Translations under genes and position numbers: made by a program
DNA from: Eudorina sp. 2006-703-Eu-15
Lineage: Eukaryota; Chlorophyta; Chlorophyceae; Chlamydomonadales; Volvocaceae
DNA length: 64,000 nucleotides
Direction: 5' to 3'
NCBI GenBank assembly: GCA_003117195.1
Contig: BDSI01000072.1
Coordinates: 222,546 to 286,545, forward strand
Notes under the pieces: generated by a model
Told to the model about the DNA's origin: nothing
What the model saw: the letters and a program-made list of their open reading frames with translations, nothing else
Databases searched by the model: none
Shown here: piece after piece, positions 23,498 to 35,476 of the stretch
Numbering within the stretch: the stretch's first letter is position 1
How the letters are laid out: each line of letters begins with the position of its first letter

Positions 23498-25533
23498 TCA
23501 CGCCACCGCCTTTGCCGCCTCCGCCTCCGCTCGTGTGGTGTCCAAATAGTTGACCGCGTTGGTGCGCAGCGTCTGCAGGATGAACGTCGCGCCTGCGGGG
23601 TGGCGGTGGAACGTACCGGTGAGGCCCTCCATGAAAAGGGGGCGGGAGGACGGCCGGATTGGAGCTCGGCGGGCATAAGGGCCCCCGACAGCATCCTTCA
23701 TGATGGGGAAACGAAACTGACTGGCCCCTCTACCCTTTACCTTGCCCTGTACCAGCGCGCGGAAAAGCACAGCTGCAAGCTTTCGGCAGGCAGGCGCGCC
23801 ACGACTCCGCTCCCTTGATCATACCATGGCTGTACCCACCCTACCATGGCGGTAGTGCCATGTGCATCGTTGCCTGCCCATTCGCTATACCGTCCCACCG
23901 GGTGCCGTGGAAACGGGCTGCGGTGATGGCGGAACACTCACAAATGATCCTGAGCATACGTGGCGAGAGGCCCTTCCAGAAGAGCGGCAGGCCTCCCTCC
24001 TGATAGATGGCTCTGACGGTACTGCTGAGCGTCCGGTACTCGGGTTTTGTGTACATGAACGCCTGCAACCACCAAGGCACATGGGGGCACAAACCGTTGC
24101 ACAACGTCTGGGGTGGCAGCACTCCTCCGCTTACCTCAGTGGTAGCACTCCTGCTCCCACCCCGAGCCAACAGGACCGAAGCGGATGGGATATCACAGCC
24201 TTACAGAGGGGACGGATACCCACGATGGAAACATCACACACCGTGCAAGCAGAGAAGGCCGACCAGGGGCCCATCTGCCCCGACAGCCGTAGACAGCCCA
24301 GATAGGCAAGAGCCGCAAGACAAGGGCCGCCAGCGCAAGGCACCTGTTCCACGGGCTGCGTTTACCAAACCCTGAAAGCGCGCCCACGGACCTGCATGCG
24401 AGTCTTGGCGGTGTCGAACGGGTGAGAGCATGAGGCCGCGAACACGCCGCCGGTGACGCCCGCCACCATCACAGAAAGCCCCGGCCGTCCCTGCAGACCG
24501 AAACGGAGATGCGATCAGAGCGAGCCAATGTCAAACCGGTCTGGGGCAACGTGAACCCGCGACAATGCTGTCACTGTCAACACGCACCGGCATGACCTGG
24601 TCGACTTCCTTCTTAATGATGGGGAACAGCCCGAGCCACCCCGCAGCGTACAGCATCTCACGACCGATGGCGGGAGTCTGAAAAAGGGGGAACAGAAAGG
24701 AAGTTTCACAAGCTCTTGAAAGGAAGTGTCACAAGCTCTTGAAACATTGCACTTCCGGTGTATACGTAGAGTAGGACTAGTAAATGGTCACGGTGCTGTT
24801 CGCCCCACTCGCCCCTCTTTGTAAAGGCAAAACCTCTTGACATGGCATGCTTGCCCTAAGAGCCCCGAAGCACTGCCTGACTTCAGGCTCCAACATGAAG
24901 GTTTGGGTTTTGTAGTTGCGTTAGGACTGAGGATGAATGGCGAGAAGTCCCATGGGTCACTGGTTAGATATGACACGAACTACTGAGTGCCCTCCCGGAA
25001 CTTACCAGTCCTCGCAGTATAGACGACACTCCGTAGGTTTTGAAAAAATGGGACGTCTCTGCTGACAGCGACCGCCCGCTTTTCTGCATTTTGCACGCAG
25101 GGGGTCACCATGCCACCAGACCTGCACCTGCCGATACTGCTGCCCGAGAAAACCTCCACCCCCAACACACCTGCTGCTGGATGATAATGAGCTCTGATGG
25201 TGATGCGATGAAAGCGGAAACCGCTCCGGCAACTGCTGCGCTACCAAACCGTTCCAGTCCCGTAAGGTCATCCTCGGACTTCTTGATTACGACGCTTTGC
25301 ACAAGGCGGTTGGTTCCAAATTGCGCTGCTGTAATTGGGGCCATGCTGACAATATTCATTAGTAGCCCTCGGTACAAGTGTGCGGGGTTTCTGGGTATCG
25401 GCCTTCCCTCCTGAAGAGCGTTCTTAATCCCGACCAAAGGCTGCATGATGCAAACCTCGACGGTTCCACCTAACGCGCCTATCGCCGTATGCTCCAGCGG
25501 CGTCACCGTGCTTGGCGTGGCCGTTGGTGACAT
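23498..25533 (-). CDS. mitochondrial carrier (SLC25) family protein, about 281 aa
   Basis: Exons (minus): 25533-25171, 25083-25006, 24677-24588, 24490-24392, 24062-23942 and 23592-23498. All are GT-AG and in frame, 846 nt in total. Three roughly 100-residue repeats are visible. Repeat 1 has CIMQPLVGIKNALQEG and HLYRGLLMN. Repeat 2 has FIASPSELIIIQQQ, then KTYGVSSILRGL. Repeat 3 has CSHPFDTAKTRMQ, the canonical Px[DE]xx[KR] signature, then GLPLFWKGLSPRMLRI and the last helix TFILQTLRTNAV. Six membrane helices and an inner-membrane location follow from the family. The substrate cannot be read with confidence. The donor of exon 3 could be nine bases earlier (GTCATG instead of GTGCGT) without changing the frame. 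A 23-bp tandem duplication lies inside intron 2. Confidence 0.9.
24696..24741. repeat. 2 x 23-bp tandem duplication inside a carrier intron
   Basis: AAAGGAAGTTTCACAAGC and its near-identical neighbour (T to G) repeat head-to-tail in intron 2 of the carrier gene, next to the exon 3 acceptor. It is probably slippage. Confidence 0.75.
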
Positions 25534-26521
25534 TTTGGATGACCGCTCTACGAAACTCTAAAGGAAAGCAACAGGCAGAAATTTACGCCCAATTACTTGC
25601 TACAAGTCTGTCAACCAACATGGAAGATCTGCGAGCATACAGAGTTGACAGCTGGGTGAACAAGTTTGCGCCGCCTACGTCACGCAAGCTGGAGCTGTAA
25701 GGCGCAACAATCCTGTAACACTTCAAGTACGCGATAAATGCAGCGCAGACTTGCTGACCTCTTTGCCACGCACCCGCCACGTTTTCCAGGCTGTAGAACT
25801 CGCAACCGTTTGTACTTCGGAGCGAGCGTTCATTGTGACCAAACACCAAAGCTCTGTTTGTGACCATGTTCTGTAATAAAGGTTTCCAATATTACGTTGC
25901 TATTAGGTTAGCCTATATGATTTGTTGTAAGTGACTGAATTCGACCTGGCAGAACCTGAATGTCTCAGTATCAGGGCCGATCATATCAATATTTCACGCC
26001 AACAGTCGCTCCAGCACCCGGGAAGGGTAAGCAGCATTGATCTGTCATAGCCCGCGCCAACTTGAATTCTTACTGAAGTGCATACAGTAATTTATTCGTC
26101 TATCCGTGCACATTGAAGGTCTCTTTGATGGCCGCCATCAGCAGCCTGCGGCGCAGCTAAAGGGTTAGTGTGGAGTACGGTGCTTCCGAAACAGCAAGTT
26201 ACCATTGTGTTGGCAATGGACCGAATTTCATTGCAGAGCTCACTGCAACCAACGTTTCGAAGCTCCGCGAATTAAAGGCCGAACTGAAGAAGGACGAGTA
26301 AGCACCTCTCCTTGCTCATGCCTGTGTTTCCCCAAACACCATCCTGGTCAGCTTACCCTACAACCACATGTCGTGCAGTTGGTACTACGAAGCGCCAAGG
26401 CACACCTTGCGCTGAGCGTTGAAAGACGAATTTTTTTGTACGACCTTCGGTCTGCCGCCGCGCGGACCAGTGCGCCACTGAGGGTTGCATCGGTGAACCG
26501 TACAGCGGTTGGCCAGCTATT
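25534..26521. other. shared upstream region of divergently transcribed carrier and prenyltransferase genes
   Basis: The two genes point away from each other, so both promoters must lie here. A possible tiny coding tail occurs at 26,228-26,302 (an AG acceptor-like TTGCAG, then KLRELKAELKKDE and a TAA), but no upstream exon could be found. No other feature was recognised. Confidence 0.4.
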
Positions 26522-28747
26522 ATGATGGCTTCCTTTGTTCCGTACTCTCAACGGCCGGAATGGGCAGATGTGACCCCAGTTCGTTTGCCAGAGCAGGAGC
26601 GCGTTGTAGCGATTCAGTACCTCCCGGAGCACGCGGAGGCCCTGGGGTACTTCCGGGCTATACTTATGAGCGGGGAGCTCAGTGAACGCGTGTTGGCGCT
26701 GACGGCTGACATGATTCGTTACAACCAGGCAGACTACACCGCCTGGAGGATCAGGTGAGGAGTCTGATACCGGCCGCGAGGGGAACCGTATCGTCCATGA
26801 ACCTTAGAAATAATCTGTCAAACCGCACTCGCCGATCCATTGGCGCGTGGTTTGACTGATGGAGGAGGCCGAGATCACGGAATATGTATGGGAGACTGCG
26901 ACCACGGATGTGCGCGAGTTCTCCTACAAGGACGTTCACCACTTCGTACCCCAGGTGGCTGTGTGTGCAAAAGCTGGGACCCGCGGCTTTGGAAGGGGAG
27001 CTGGCATTCACGCATTCAGTGATGCTGGAGAATGCCAAGAACTACCAGCTATGGAACCATCGGAGGCTGTGCGCGCTCCAGGTGCGCCGCATCTGCCAGG
27101 TAGCCGAGCGATTCATTTGTATGACCAGGAGTCCGCTTTGCCGTCGTTCCGGGTCCGTGTAAGCGGTCAATCGGCAGTGAAGAGGGAATGCGTTATCCAG
27201 CCGTCTTCTGAGGCCATGCCATGGCAACTTTGTATTTTAGCGAGCACCCATGGCAGATGTACACGTGGCTTTGTTTCACAAGGGCAGCGAAAGCAGCTGC
27301 ATCAGCAGCAACCTCACCGCAGGTACTAATGATCATCGTTGCACATTCGGACGCAGATTGGTCCGAGCGGCGCGGACCGTGAGGATGAGTTCACCCGGGA
27401 GGCAATCAACTTTGACGAAAAGAACTACCACGCGTGGGCCCATCGGCAAGCAATTGTGAAGGTGCGCATGGTGGGATGACGTGGAGTGTTCAGGTGCCAT
27501 GCGCAGCGCAGCTGCACATTCCAGGCAGCATGCCAAGGCTAATGCCGTTCATGCCATTCTATGCCGTACACTTCCATACGTAACAGAATTGAATGGTGGC
27601 CTGGGATATGTGTAGCGAGGTTCTTGCACGGAGGATAATACGAGGGTTGCACGTGGGATGTTCTTAACAGCGCGAGTTCCGCGAACAGCTGCCAGGCGCA
27701 TGGTGAACGGCAATTGACTTTCTGGAATGCGTTTGTGTTAGTCACCGCATCACAATGGGCATGGCCGCAACCGCAGATGACTGGGCGCTGGGAGGCCGAG
27801 CTCGCGTTCGCAGCTGAGCTCATAGAGCGGGACGTCCGCAACAACACCGCCTGGAACCAGCGCATGTTTGTGCTGAAGCACATGCCACGAGCGGGAGATG
27901 ACGATGCTATGTGGCTGCGCCAGTGAGGGGGCTTGGCGTGTGACGTGATATTTGTAGTAATGGTAGTAGTAATCGTTACAAGGTGGACCCAAGTCCACCG
28001 ATTTGTCTTCCGTACGTTCATCGTGCATCGACTAGGTGTGAACTTGTCATTTTGATGGCTTGTTAGCGCATTGCATGGATTGTGGTATTTCTGGGCATGT
28101 CATACACAGCAGCACATAATCAGTATGCTTCAGAATTACGGCCCCGTCCCACCTTCAACCTGAAGTACGGTCCCGTCCCCCCTTCAACCTGTGCAGGGAG
28201 CTGTCATATGTTGCCGCCGCGATCCAGCGTGCGCCACGCAACGAGGCTCCCTGGCGCTACCTCACGGGCTTGTTCGCAACGTTGGAGCCGTGGGCCTCCC
28301 AGCCGCGGTCCCTGTCAAGTTGCGCGGGCGTGTACACTATCTGCACGGAGGCGTTGATGGACTGCCCGTCCTGCGGACCAGCATTCGACGTGCTGTCGCA
28401 ATACTATGAAGGGCTGGCAGCGCTTGTCGCGGGGCGTGCAGCCGCGGCGCTCGAGTCCCAGGTGCCTAACGCGCGAGACCATCTGCCAGCGATTGTCGGT
28501 GACGTCTTGCACGGCTGCGAGATTGCGCAGGTGAGACCCGAGCGACGGCATTTGCGTTAGACCGGTGCCAATAAAATGTGGTAGATGAACCTGTGGATTT
28601 TGTCTCCGCATAATTTGGCTGTTGTTTGCGTTGCAGGCTGCGCTGGACGAAGCTGCGGTGGCGGACCCCATGCGTACACCTTTCTGGTATCACAGGCAAC
28701 GTGGCCTGGCGCATACCATGGCAGCGACGACAGAAATGCTCACATAA
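26522..28747 (+). CDS. FTA: protein farnesyltransferase/geranylgeranyltransferase-I alpha subunit, about 351 aa
   Basis: It is the shared alpha subunit that, with a beta subunit, attaches farnesyl or geranylgeranyl to CaaX proteins in the cytosol. Exons: 26522-26754, 26955-27081, 27357-27461, 27777-27922, 28197-28530 and 28637-28747. All are GT-AG and the frame is kept (1,056 nt). Tandem PFTA repeats are clear: YFRAILMSGELSERVLALT with YTAWRIR, then NYQLWNHRR, NYHAWAHRQ, NNTAWNQRM and RNEAPWRYL. The C-terminus DPMRTPFWYHRQR is typical. Two ATGs stand in tandem at 26522 and 26525 and either could start the protein. The length matches the family. Intron 4 contains a copy of a dispersed repeat terminus (27,965-27,996), and its acceptor region is internally duplicated. 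The next gene starts only about 150 bp after the stop, in the same direction. Confidence 0.93.
27965..27996 (-). repeat. dispersed repeat terminus (GGGTCCACCTT family), copy in FTA intron 4
   Basis: On the minus strand GGGTCCACCTTGTAACG is followed by ATTAC and a (TAC)n-like tail. The same core stands at 59,697 and 60,593. It is probably the 3' end of a short retroelement. Confidence 0.5.
28138..28193 (+). repeat. tandem duplication of an intron 3' end
   Basis: About 29 bp (CCCGTCCC.CCTTCAACCTG) occur twice with small differences directly before the exon 5 acceptor of FTA, so the polypyrimidine tract is doubled. The upstream copy ends in GAAG, the downstream copy in GTGCAG. Confidence 0.75.
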
Positions 28748-28893
28748 TTTTCACAGAAAGGGACTTATGTGCATGCAAGTCGGGATGTTCCGAAACCAAA
28801 ATCGGAGGTTGCATGGTTATGAATCCTAAGGATGTACAGGCATGTGTTGCTCTAGGTATCACATTGCAAAAGTCGCAGAGGAATTGTCTTAAG

Positions 28894-29872
28894 ATGTTGG
28901 CAAAGACAAGTGCCCCTCGCACGCAGCCCTTCCGGGCGAGCGCTAGGCATACGGTTGTTTGCCGCGCATCCGCCGGCATTGCTGATAAGCTGAAGGCAAC
29001 TGCAGCTGCCATTGTTCTTTCTGCCGGTATGTAACAGCACAATGGAGCCGTTCATAAGCATCAAGCGCGATTTGAGGCAGGGTGCCAATTACTTGATTTT
29101 TCAATCACAGGCGTTGCCATTGCTCCAGCGTCAGCGATTGGTGTTGCGTTTCCGAACATTCAGTCCGGCGCGACCGTGTCGTCACCTGTGCACCTGGACT
29201 TCGCGGTGGACGGGCTCACGGTGAAGCCTGCTGGTAAGAAATGGACGTTCGAATGCAGTAATACATATATACGTATTTTGTAATAAAAATATAATGTAAG
29301 GAGCGGATCAGCTTACTCGCATAAAGAGAACGAGCCGGGGCGTGCGAGCATGGTTTGCTAACCGTTCAGCAATATGTAACTTACATGCTTATCGGCCCCG
29401 TAGTTGGTTTGCGTCCTTGATTATCTGCGGCCTAATGGTTTTGCTCGACTCATCGAAATGGACGCAGGTAATCTAGATCAAATGACGTCGTAGTCCAGAT
29501 CACCCCGCAATTCGTCTTGTGCGCCATGAGCTGCTGTCCACCCTATGCATGGCGTATGTGCATGGCATAGCACGGTATCCTTCCACGCAATGTCCTACAC
29601 ATCTGCATGTCCGTTGCTGCTTTCCGCCCTGAACAGCGGAGGGTATCGTGGAGGGCACCGGCCACCATCACTTGATCATTGATGGCCCGGCGCCAGCGGA
29701 GGGTTCGGCGATTCCCTTTGATGATACACACAAGCACTTTGGCAAGGGACAGACCTCCGTCGACCTGGAGCTGCCGTCCGGAAAGCACACCCTGACACTT
29801 CAATTTGCAAACGCGGCCCATGAGTCGTACGGGCCTGCCTTCGCGAACACTATCACGATTAACGTGAAGTGA
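28894..29872 (+). CDS. DUF4399 protein, predicted thylakoid-lumen targeted, about 163 aa
   Basis: Exons 28894-29026, 29111-29233 and 29637-29872 are GT-AG with the frame kept, 492 nt. The N-terminus looks like a chloroplast transit peptide (SAPRTQPFRASARHTVVCRA), followed by a hydrophobic stretch ending in an AxA-type site (VAIAPASA), as in lumenal proteins. The mature part matches DUF4399: TGHHHLIIDG, then DDTHKHFGKGQTS and GKHTLTLQFANAAHESYGPA. The conserved histidines (HHH, HKH, H) suggest metal binding, but no function is established for the family. The ATG at 28894 was chosen because it gives the transit peptide and no upstream in-frame ATG fits. Confidence 0.88.
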
Positions 29873-30055
29873 TGGGACAGGGAGCAGTAGTATTTCAAGC
29901 GGTTCTGGATGTGAGTTTGCACGTTGGGGCATGTATATGATAGTGGAATCCTTGGATTGGAGATAACATGCAAGTCGCTGCTGTGTCGATGGTGGAGACT
30001 CTGAAAGCTACCGTGCGTGGCTGTACTGTGCGCTCGGATGGTTTTTCGACTTGTT

Positions 30056-30060
30056 TGTAA
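30056..30060 (+). promoter_or_regulatory. TGTAA polyadenylation signal after the DUF4399 gene
   Basis: First clear TGTAA downstream of the stop at 29872, about 185 nt away. Confidence 0.4.
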
Positions 30061-30607
30061 GCGTTCTCAAGCGTTCTCTCCCCCTGTGACTGTCAAAGTT
30101 CTTCGAGGCACGCACCATATGCAGCATAATGATGTGTGTATGGGTTGGGGAACCTGTACAACTACCCATACCAGCCGTAGGCCCAACGCCCAAGTGCACG
30201 GCAAGAACGCCTTACAGCACGTGCATCAAGCAGGGAAATAGAGACATAGTGTAAAGGGGTATGTGTGCCATAATTTGCTGTTGAAGCCGAGACTTTTGGA
30301 AGAAATGAAAAGTTCACACCCGGTCAAGCAGCGACGCACCAGCAAAGGATTTCGTAAATGTGGTCAGTTTGATGCACTGCGTGCTTGAGCTAATGTGTGC
30401 ATCATATTTGAAAATTCTGTGTTGAAGTACTGTACGGCCGCCAGACCTTGTGTCGCCATTTGGCGCTCCTGGACATGAGCTTTGTAGATTAAATATCCCA
30501 TGAGATAATTGAACTGAGTGGAGCTTTGATCATCCGCACGCGGGCTTTGCGGAACACTTCTTCTAGATACTTTCCTGCAGTTTGCCCGTGCTTCGGTTGC
30601 TCGAAAG
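30061..30607. other. intergenic region with a motif shared with 9.3 kb
   Basis: About 50 bp at 30,145-30,210 (TACCCATACCAGCCGTAGG and flanks) resemble 9,318-9,365. A minus-strand frame (30,547-30,366, with YKAHVQERQMATQG) is open but unassigned. Confidence 0.4.
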
Positions 30608-31717
30608 ATGGGCGGCGGCAACGGACAGAAAGCTGCGATGCGAAGGGCCAAGAAGATGGAGGAGCTGCAGGGGGCCAATAAGGGTGCGCACTACATTTTT
30701 GTGCGGACGGTCTACCAGGGTCCGCGCGCATACTTTAAGCCCCTTGAAGTTTAACACTTCTTGGCATGTTCTGTAATTGAGTTGAGGCGATTTTAAGACT
30801 CGCGCACTCGTGCATTGCCCGGGCCTGAATGGCGCCAATGTGGCTGCAGGCAGCCAATTAAAGGCAAACGCAGCTTCTATGACGATCAAGGTATGCTCGC
30901 GCCTGTGAAAGCTGTAAGCTTTGCACCTTAACTGCGATGAACTTCACCCTGCGTTTGTACACTTTCGTGCAGTGTAACATCTGCATGACGCAGTTCGTCT
31001 GTACAACGTCAGGTAAGACTTTATATCCTGCTGTGGAGGCTCGGAATGCACGCGGGTTCTGTCCCAACCGTTATGAAGGCGTTGTCGACCTCCACTGGGG
31101 CGTCGCTGCTGTGGTTTTTGTGTAATGGCGTGGCATTTTCTCCTGCCGCTGCTCGTGGTTCATAGGCATCGTACATTCATCGCTAGGCTTCGTACGCTCA
31201 TCGTGAGTGCCTTCACGCGGTCTGGATTCCCATGAACTGTACGTCAGCATAGTTGTACACTGCAGTCTTGCATGAGCTTGCAACAACTTGCATAGCACTC
31301 ACCTGCGGATCAGAGTCTTGTTTGAGTTGGAGGCGGCACACGAACTCTTCGTCATTTTCCTGACGGGCCAGCAGGAACGTTGGGTCTGTGGGCATCCCTG
31401 AAACGCGCGCGTCTTTGCTGAAAGGCGCAGGCGCTCTACTCCATACGTTGCGCGGTACCAAGGCTGTGTCTGCTCCTCATTCCTTTACGATTGAGTGCTA
31501 CCCCGCTCCTTGTGTCTGCGCCAAAGCTATAGATTGAATCTGCAGTACCGTTTGGCGTGATGTGCAGAAAAGCTGCTGCGGGAGCACTGGGAGAATAAGC
31601 ACCCAAAACAGCCAATTGAGGTACGTGTTACCTGGAATGCTGCGCGGAGTGCTGAGTCGAAGATTACAAAACAGGCACCGTGATCTGCAGGCCGCGTTCC
31701 CGCAATTCAAGAGCTAA
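30608..31717 (+). CDS. 4F5/At2g23090-like small zinc-binding protein, 78 aa in five exons
   Basis: Exons 30608-30683, 30850-30890, 30973-31012, 31568-31620 and 31691-31717 are all GT-AG and in frame, 237 nt. The longest exon has only 76 nt, so plain ORF searching misses the gene. The protein begins MGGGNGQKAAMRRAKKMEE, the hallmark of this small eukaryotic family. It continues GSQLKANAASMTIKCNICM and TQFVCTTSEKLLREHWENKH, and ends FPQFKS. The cysteine pair (CNIC) and the histidine pair in REHWENKH form a C2H2-like zinc site. The length equals that of plant homologues. The cellular role is poorly known. A minus-strand exon-like segment lies in intron 3. Confidence 0.9.
31303..31398 (-). other. 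exon-like segment on the opposite strand inside an intron
   Basis: On the minus strand TTTCAG, then a 96-nt open stretch (TFLLARQENDEEFVCRLQL), then CAG|GTGAGT. Acceptor and donor are both good, but I found no partner exons. Confidence 0.3.
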
Positions 31718-32514
31718 AATTCTGCCCTAAGGACTGTTGGGAAATTTTATACGGTGGGTAATGCAGTTGCTGGGCTATTTAGGGCTTGGGCTGCACTGAC
31801 CACCTGCTGTCCGTGTTGTCGCAGGAATTAATAAGCAGAGCGTCTCAGTATTGAGAGCTTTGTGAGGGAAAAGTGTGGCGAGTTTGGGAGATCTACCGAA
31901 CGCTGAAACGCGTAAGGAATGACGAACAGAGGGAATTGAAGGGTTACAGTGTGTGAGTGTACAGCTGGAGCGCACCATCTTAGGCAGAGGACACGTGTTA
32001 TCTGAGGGAGTGACCGACCAGATGCAGGGATGTTATATGATATTTTCGCCTGTAACGGTTTTCACGGGGTTTCCTTGCACATTAGTCCACGAAACTTGGA
32101 CCGGCGAGATTGAAAACGCCCCCAAATTGGATTACCGGGCCGTGCCAGGACAGAGACAACAGCCTCATTCTGGCGTGCGTGCCCGTCACGGTTATCAGTC
32201 TCGCAGCACACGTTCAACGATGTCTGCAGGTAGCCGGACCTGATCACAGAGACCTTGCACATTTACACCCATCCAGAAGTTCTTCTGACACACACAACGC
32301 ATGCTATTATCCAGGACATGGCCATCTGTTCGAGGCGCAAAAAACTCAGTTGGGGCGCAAAGAGGTATCCGCATTCATCAGTGCATTGCAGAAATTCGTC
32401 GTGCAGTCATATAGCAAGGCATTAAATCTTTGCAATGAGGTCATATCGCTGACGGACGTAAAATAATGTAACCAGTATAGTCCCCAGGTCCGCCGTGCGG
32501 GTACAGTCCTCGGC
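31718..32514. other. intergenic region between convergent genes
   Basis: This is 3' flanking DNA of the zinc-protein gene (plus) and the U-box gene (minus). No gene or repeat was recognised. Confidence 0.45.
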
Positions 32515-35476
32515 TCAAGTTGCAACGCTGCATGTGTTCGCGTCCGCCGAGGGGCAGGTCGGGGCTGATCGCAGCCCCACAAAGTCTGCAAGCGGGTAGT
32601 CCCTGACCCCGCTACTCCAAAACGTCAAGTCGTCCTGCTGTTCTGAGCTGCTCAAATGCTGCGAGCTGTCGAAACACGGCGTGCAGTGCGCTGTCCCGTC
32701 ACTCAAGGCATTACTGTCGCTGCGGTTAACGACCCCGCCAACCACTTCACGTGAACCAGTTTCGCTGTTTATGGCCAATGCTGGCCGCGTATGTAACCTG
32801 CCGCGTGCCGTTGCATCCGTGTCCGCCAAAGAGAGCGCCGCGTCGAGTCGAATGTCTCCCGCAGGCCGTGAGCACCCCACCTGGCGCTCACTCGGCAGTG
32901 CCTCCGAAGCGCTGTCGTACAGTCCTTCTCCTGAGTCGCAGCTGCTCGGCTGGAAATTGTCGCTGAGAATGCAGCATCCGCGTGCCTGTGACCCGTCCAC
33001 TCCACTAGGAGGTGAGCGCCGATGCTCCCGCTCCACAGCCGCCGGGCCGCGAGCGCCATCCTTCTGCCCTGGTTGCAACGAAGCACCTCGCTGACGCGCC
33101 TGCTGCTGCGAGATGAGCGTGTCCAGCGCTGGCTTGAAGCTGAGATGCATGTCGCTGTGCAGAGACCAGCGCTCAATGGCACTGCGCAAGTTGTGGTTGG
33201 GGCTTATGTTGAGCCGCCGCAAATGTAAGCCTGCAAGTGGAATGGCGGTCGACAGCAACGAAATGATCGGCAACCAAGCAGAACGACTGGGTCCAACCAG
33301 TGGGTCAGAGCTCCACCAGTGGGTCAGAGCTTTAGCGCTCACCTTGGGACACCTTGGGTGACAGTCAAAATTCATATGACGTCCCACAGCACCTCAACAC
33401 ATGGCCCAGTCAGTCAAACCTTCCCTCCGGTTCCCTGAGCACACCTGTCCGCGGGCAGAAACGGTGGCCAGAGGCCCACCACTCCTCCAGCGCTTTTCGC
33501 TCATAGCTGTGGCCAGTCTCGTGAAGCAGTACTGGTTCCTGCGGGAATACACACGCCCCATTACTTGTGAGGGGAGCGCTACATCACACCACACCACATG
33601 TACACTGTGTCAAAGTATCACTGCCGGTTTCCACTGCCTTCTTCCCAAGAAACCCCTCGAGGACACCGAACTGTTCATATGTATCCAAGAAGTGCCCGCG
33701 TGATACCTGCATCAGCTGATGCGTCAGGGGACAGAGGAAATCCAATGGGGCCTCACAGTCTGCGTTCAGGTGGCTTGCCCGCACCACGTCCATCATCATC
33801 CGCAGGTAGTTCTGCTCCTTGGCACATTGCTGTGCCTGCTCCTGCTGCGCCAACACCTGCACGGCTGCCTGCTGCGCGGGCCGCCGTGAGGGCCCATGCT
33901 CGCCGCACGCTGCACCGCGCCCGTGAGAGAGCGCTGCCTGCGCGCGCAGCAGCCCCTGCTGCTGCAGCTCCGCCTCCGCCTGCAGCTCGTGGATGACGAC
34001 GCGGAAGGACTGCGGTCGTAATCACGGGAGCGGAAATCCGGGCGGGGCGGGCGGGTTGAAGGCCGCGCGCGAAATGACCTGCTTCTCTCGATTGCGCCAG
34101 CACGATGCTGATGCGTATCACATTCAGGGCAACACCAACGTCCATGTCGCGGCAGGTAGGCGTGCCAGAACGCATAGGATTTGCAGACGCGCATTTGGCC
34201 CAGTACAAACACGTGCAAGGGCCCCACATTCGAGCGCGAGGGTGGACAGCACGCGAGGGTGCCGTAAATAACCTTCGCGGGAAGTCAGGGTCCTCCTTAC
34301 CACCTTACCTCTTTGCTCAAAAGCGGCTCTTGAGCAGTCTGTGCCATCATGTCGTTGTAAGAAAGCATTAAGGCCTCGAAGTGTTCGCGCAGGGTGTCGC
34401 ACTGCAGGGGCAAACAACACCAAGTAGCAGATTGGCCGGCTGTGCAGGACAGCTACGCAAGGACCATCAAGGACCAACGTCAAACGTCCTGAGTGCCGCA
34501 AGCAAGGACCAACGTCACGTCGTATCACGTCCAGGTCGACAGGGAAATAGTTTGCAGGTGTTTGCAACCAGTCTGGTGTCGTGGCAGACCTGTGGCCGAC
34601 AACTCAACAAGCGCGAGGCTTACAGCACAGCCACTCCTACCGATGTGCGAAATCGCTGCAGGTTGTCCATGTGGGCGGCCGGTAGCTCAAATCGGGCAGT
34701 TTGCATTAATCCCCGAACAACACGCAGCTCCGTTTGGATCTCATCTGGCAGGTGGGTGCTGCGGGCTGTCGATCCCGCACAGCCACCGCGTTGCTTCGGT
34801 GAGCAACTATGCACATCACCTCCGCACGCCTCATCCTCGAGGCTTGCTAACGCCCTGCATAGCCGAGCCCCAGCTGCAGAGAAGTACCGAAGAGTGCGGT
34901 CGGCCTGCAGATATCGCACCAGCCGCCCCTTGCCGCTGGCGTCCAAAAGAACGAAAAGGATACTTGAGAGTGTCCCCTCAATCTCCTGCGGGATAACCAA
35001 GGCAAAACAAGGATAACCAAGGGTTCAACAATCGACATTTGAAATCAGGCCAAGCACGAAAACGAGTTGCATGACAATTTCTTGTTGCGAACAAACGTTC
35101 TCTGTCTTTCGTGCGCAGCGTTATGAAAGGCAACAGGTCAAGTCGAAACATGGCCAGTGGCACGACTCTTGCACGAGCTGCCGAGCCCAGTCATCCCCAT
35201 GCAAGTGTGGCATAAAACAAGTTGCTGTGGACATAAAATAAAAGATTTACATCGAAGAACCCGCTTCATAGGCCTTACCCGCAGGCTGCCCCACGCCCTA
35301 ACTCCGTTCAGATGTGGCCGAATTTCAGAAATCAGAACTTCAATTCGGCGTAGGTACTGGTGTAGCTTTCGGGCCTCCTCAAACAGTCCACAGTCGTTAT
35401 CAAACTCCCACACGGCCTCTCCTATGGACTTTACCAATGAATAAATTGAACTGCAAATGTCAAGTAAGCTTGTCAT
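32515..35476 (-). CDS. U-box E3 ubiquitin ligase, about 582 aa
   Basis: Exons (minus): 35476-35279, 34985-34641, 34401-34309, 34009-33707, 33538-33445 and 33230-32515. Every junction is GT-AG and the frame is kept (1,749 nt). The N-terminus (SIYSLVKSIGEAVWEFDNDC) resembles the MCAfunc/PUB N-terminal helical domain, followed by RYLQADRTLRYFSAAGARL and LPDEIQTELRVVRGLMQTA. A glutamine-rich coiled coil (VLAQQEQAQQCAKEQN) leads into a complete U-box split by two introns: PLDFLCPLTHQLMQEPVLL, then GHSYERKALEEWW, HRFCPRTG, and LNISPNHNLRSAIERW. The U-box recruits an E2 enzyme for ubiquitin transfer. Plant homologues usually continue with ARM repeats; here the C-terminal roughly 200 residues are serine-rich and low-complexity, with no ARM repeat visible. 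Confidence 0.88.

Noticed and set aside
26205..26525. Plus-strand frame before FTA as an N-terminal extension
   Set aside because: It is in a different frame from exon 1, and exon 1 already begins with two ATGs and a family-typical start.
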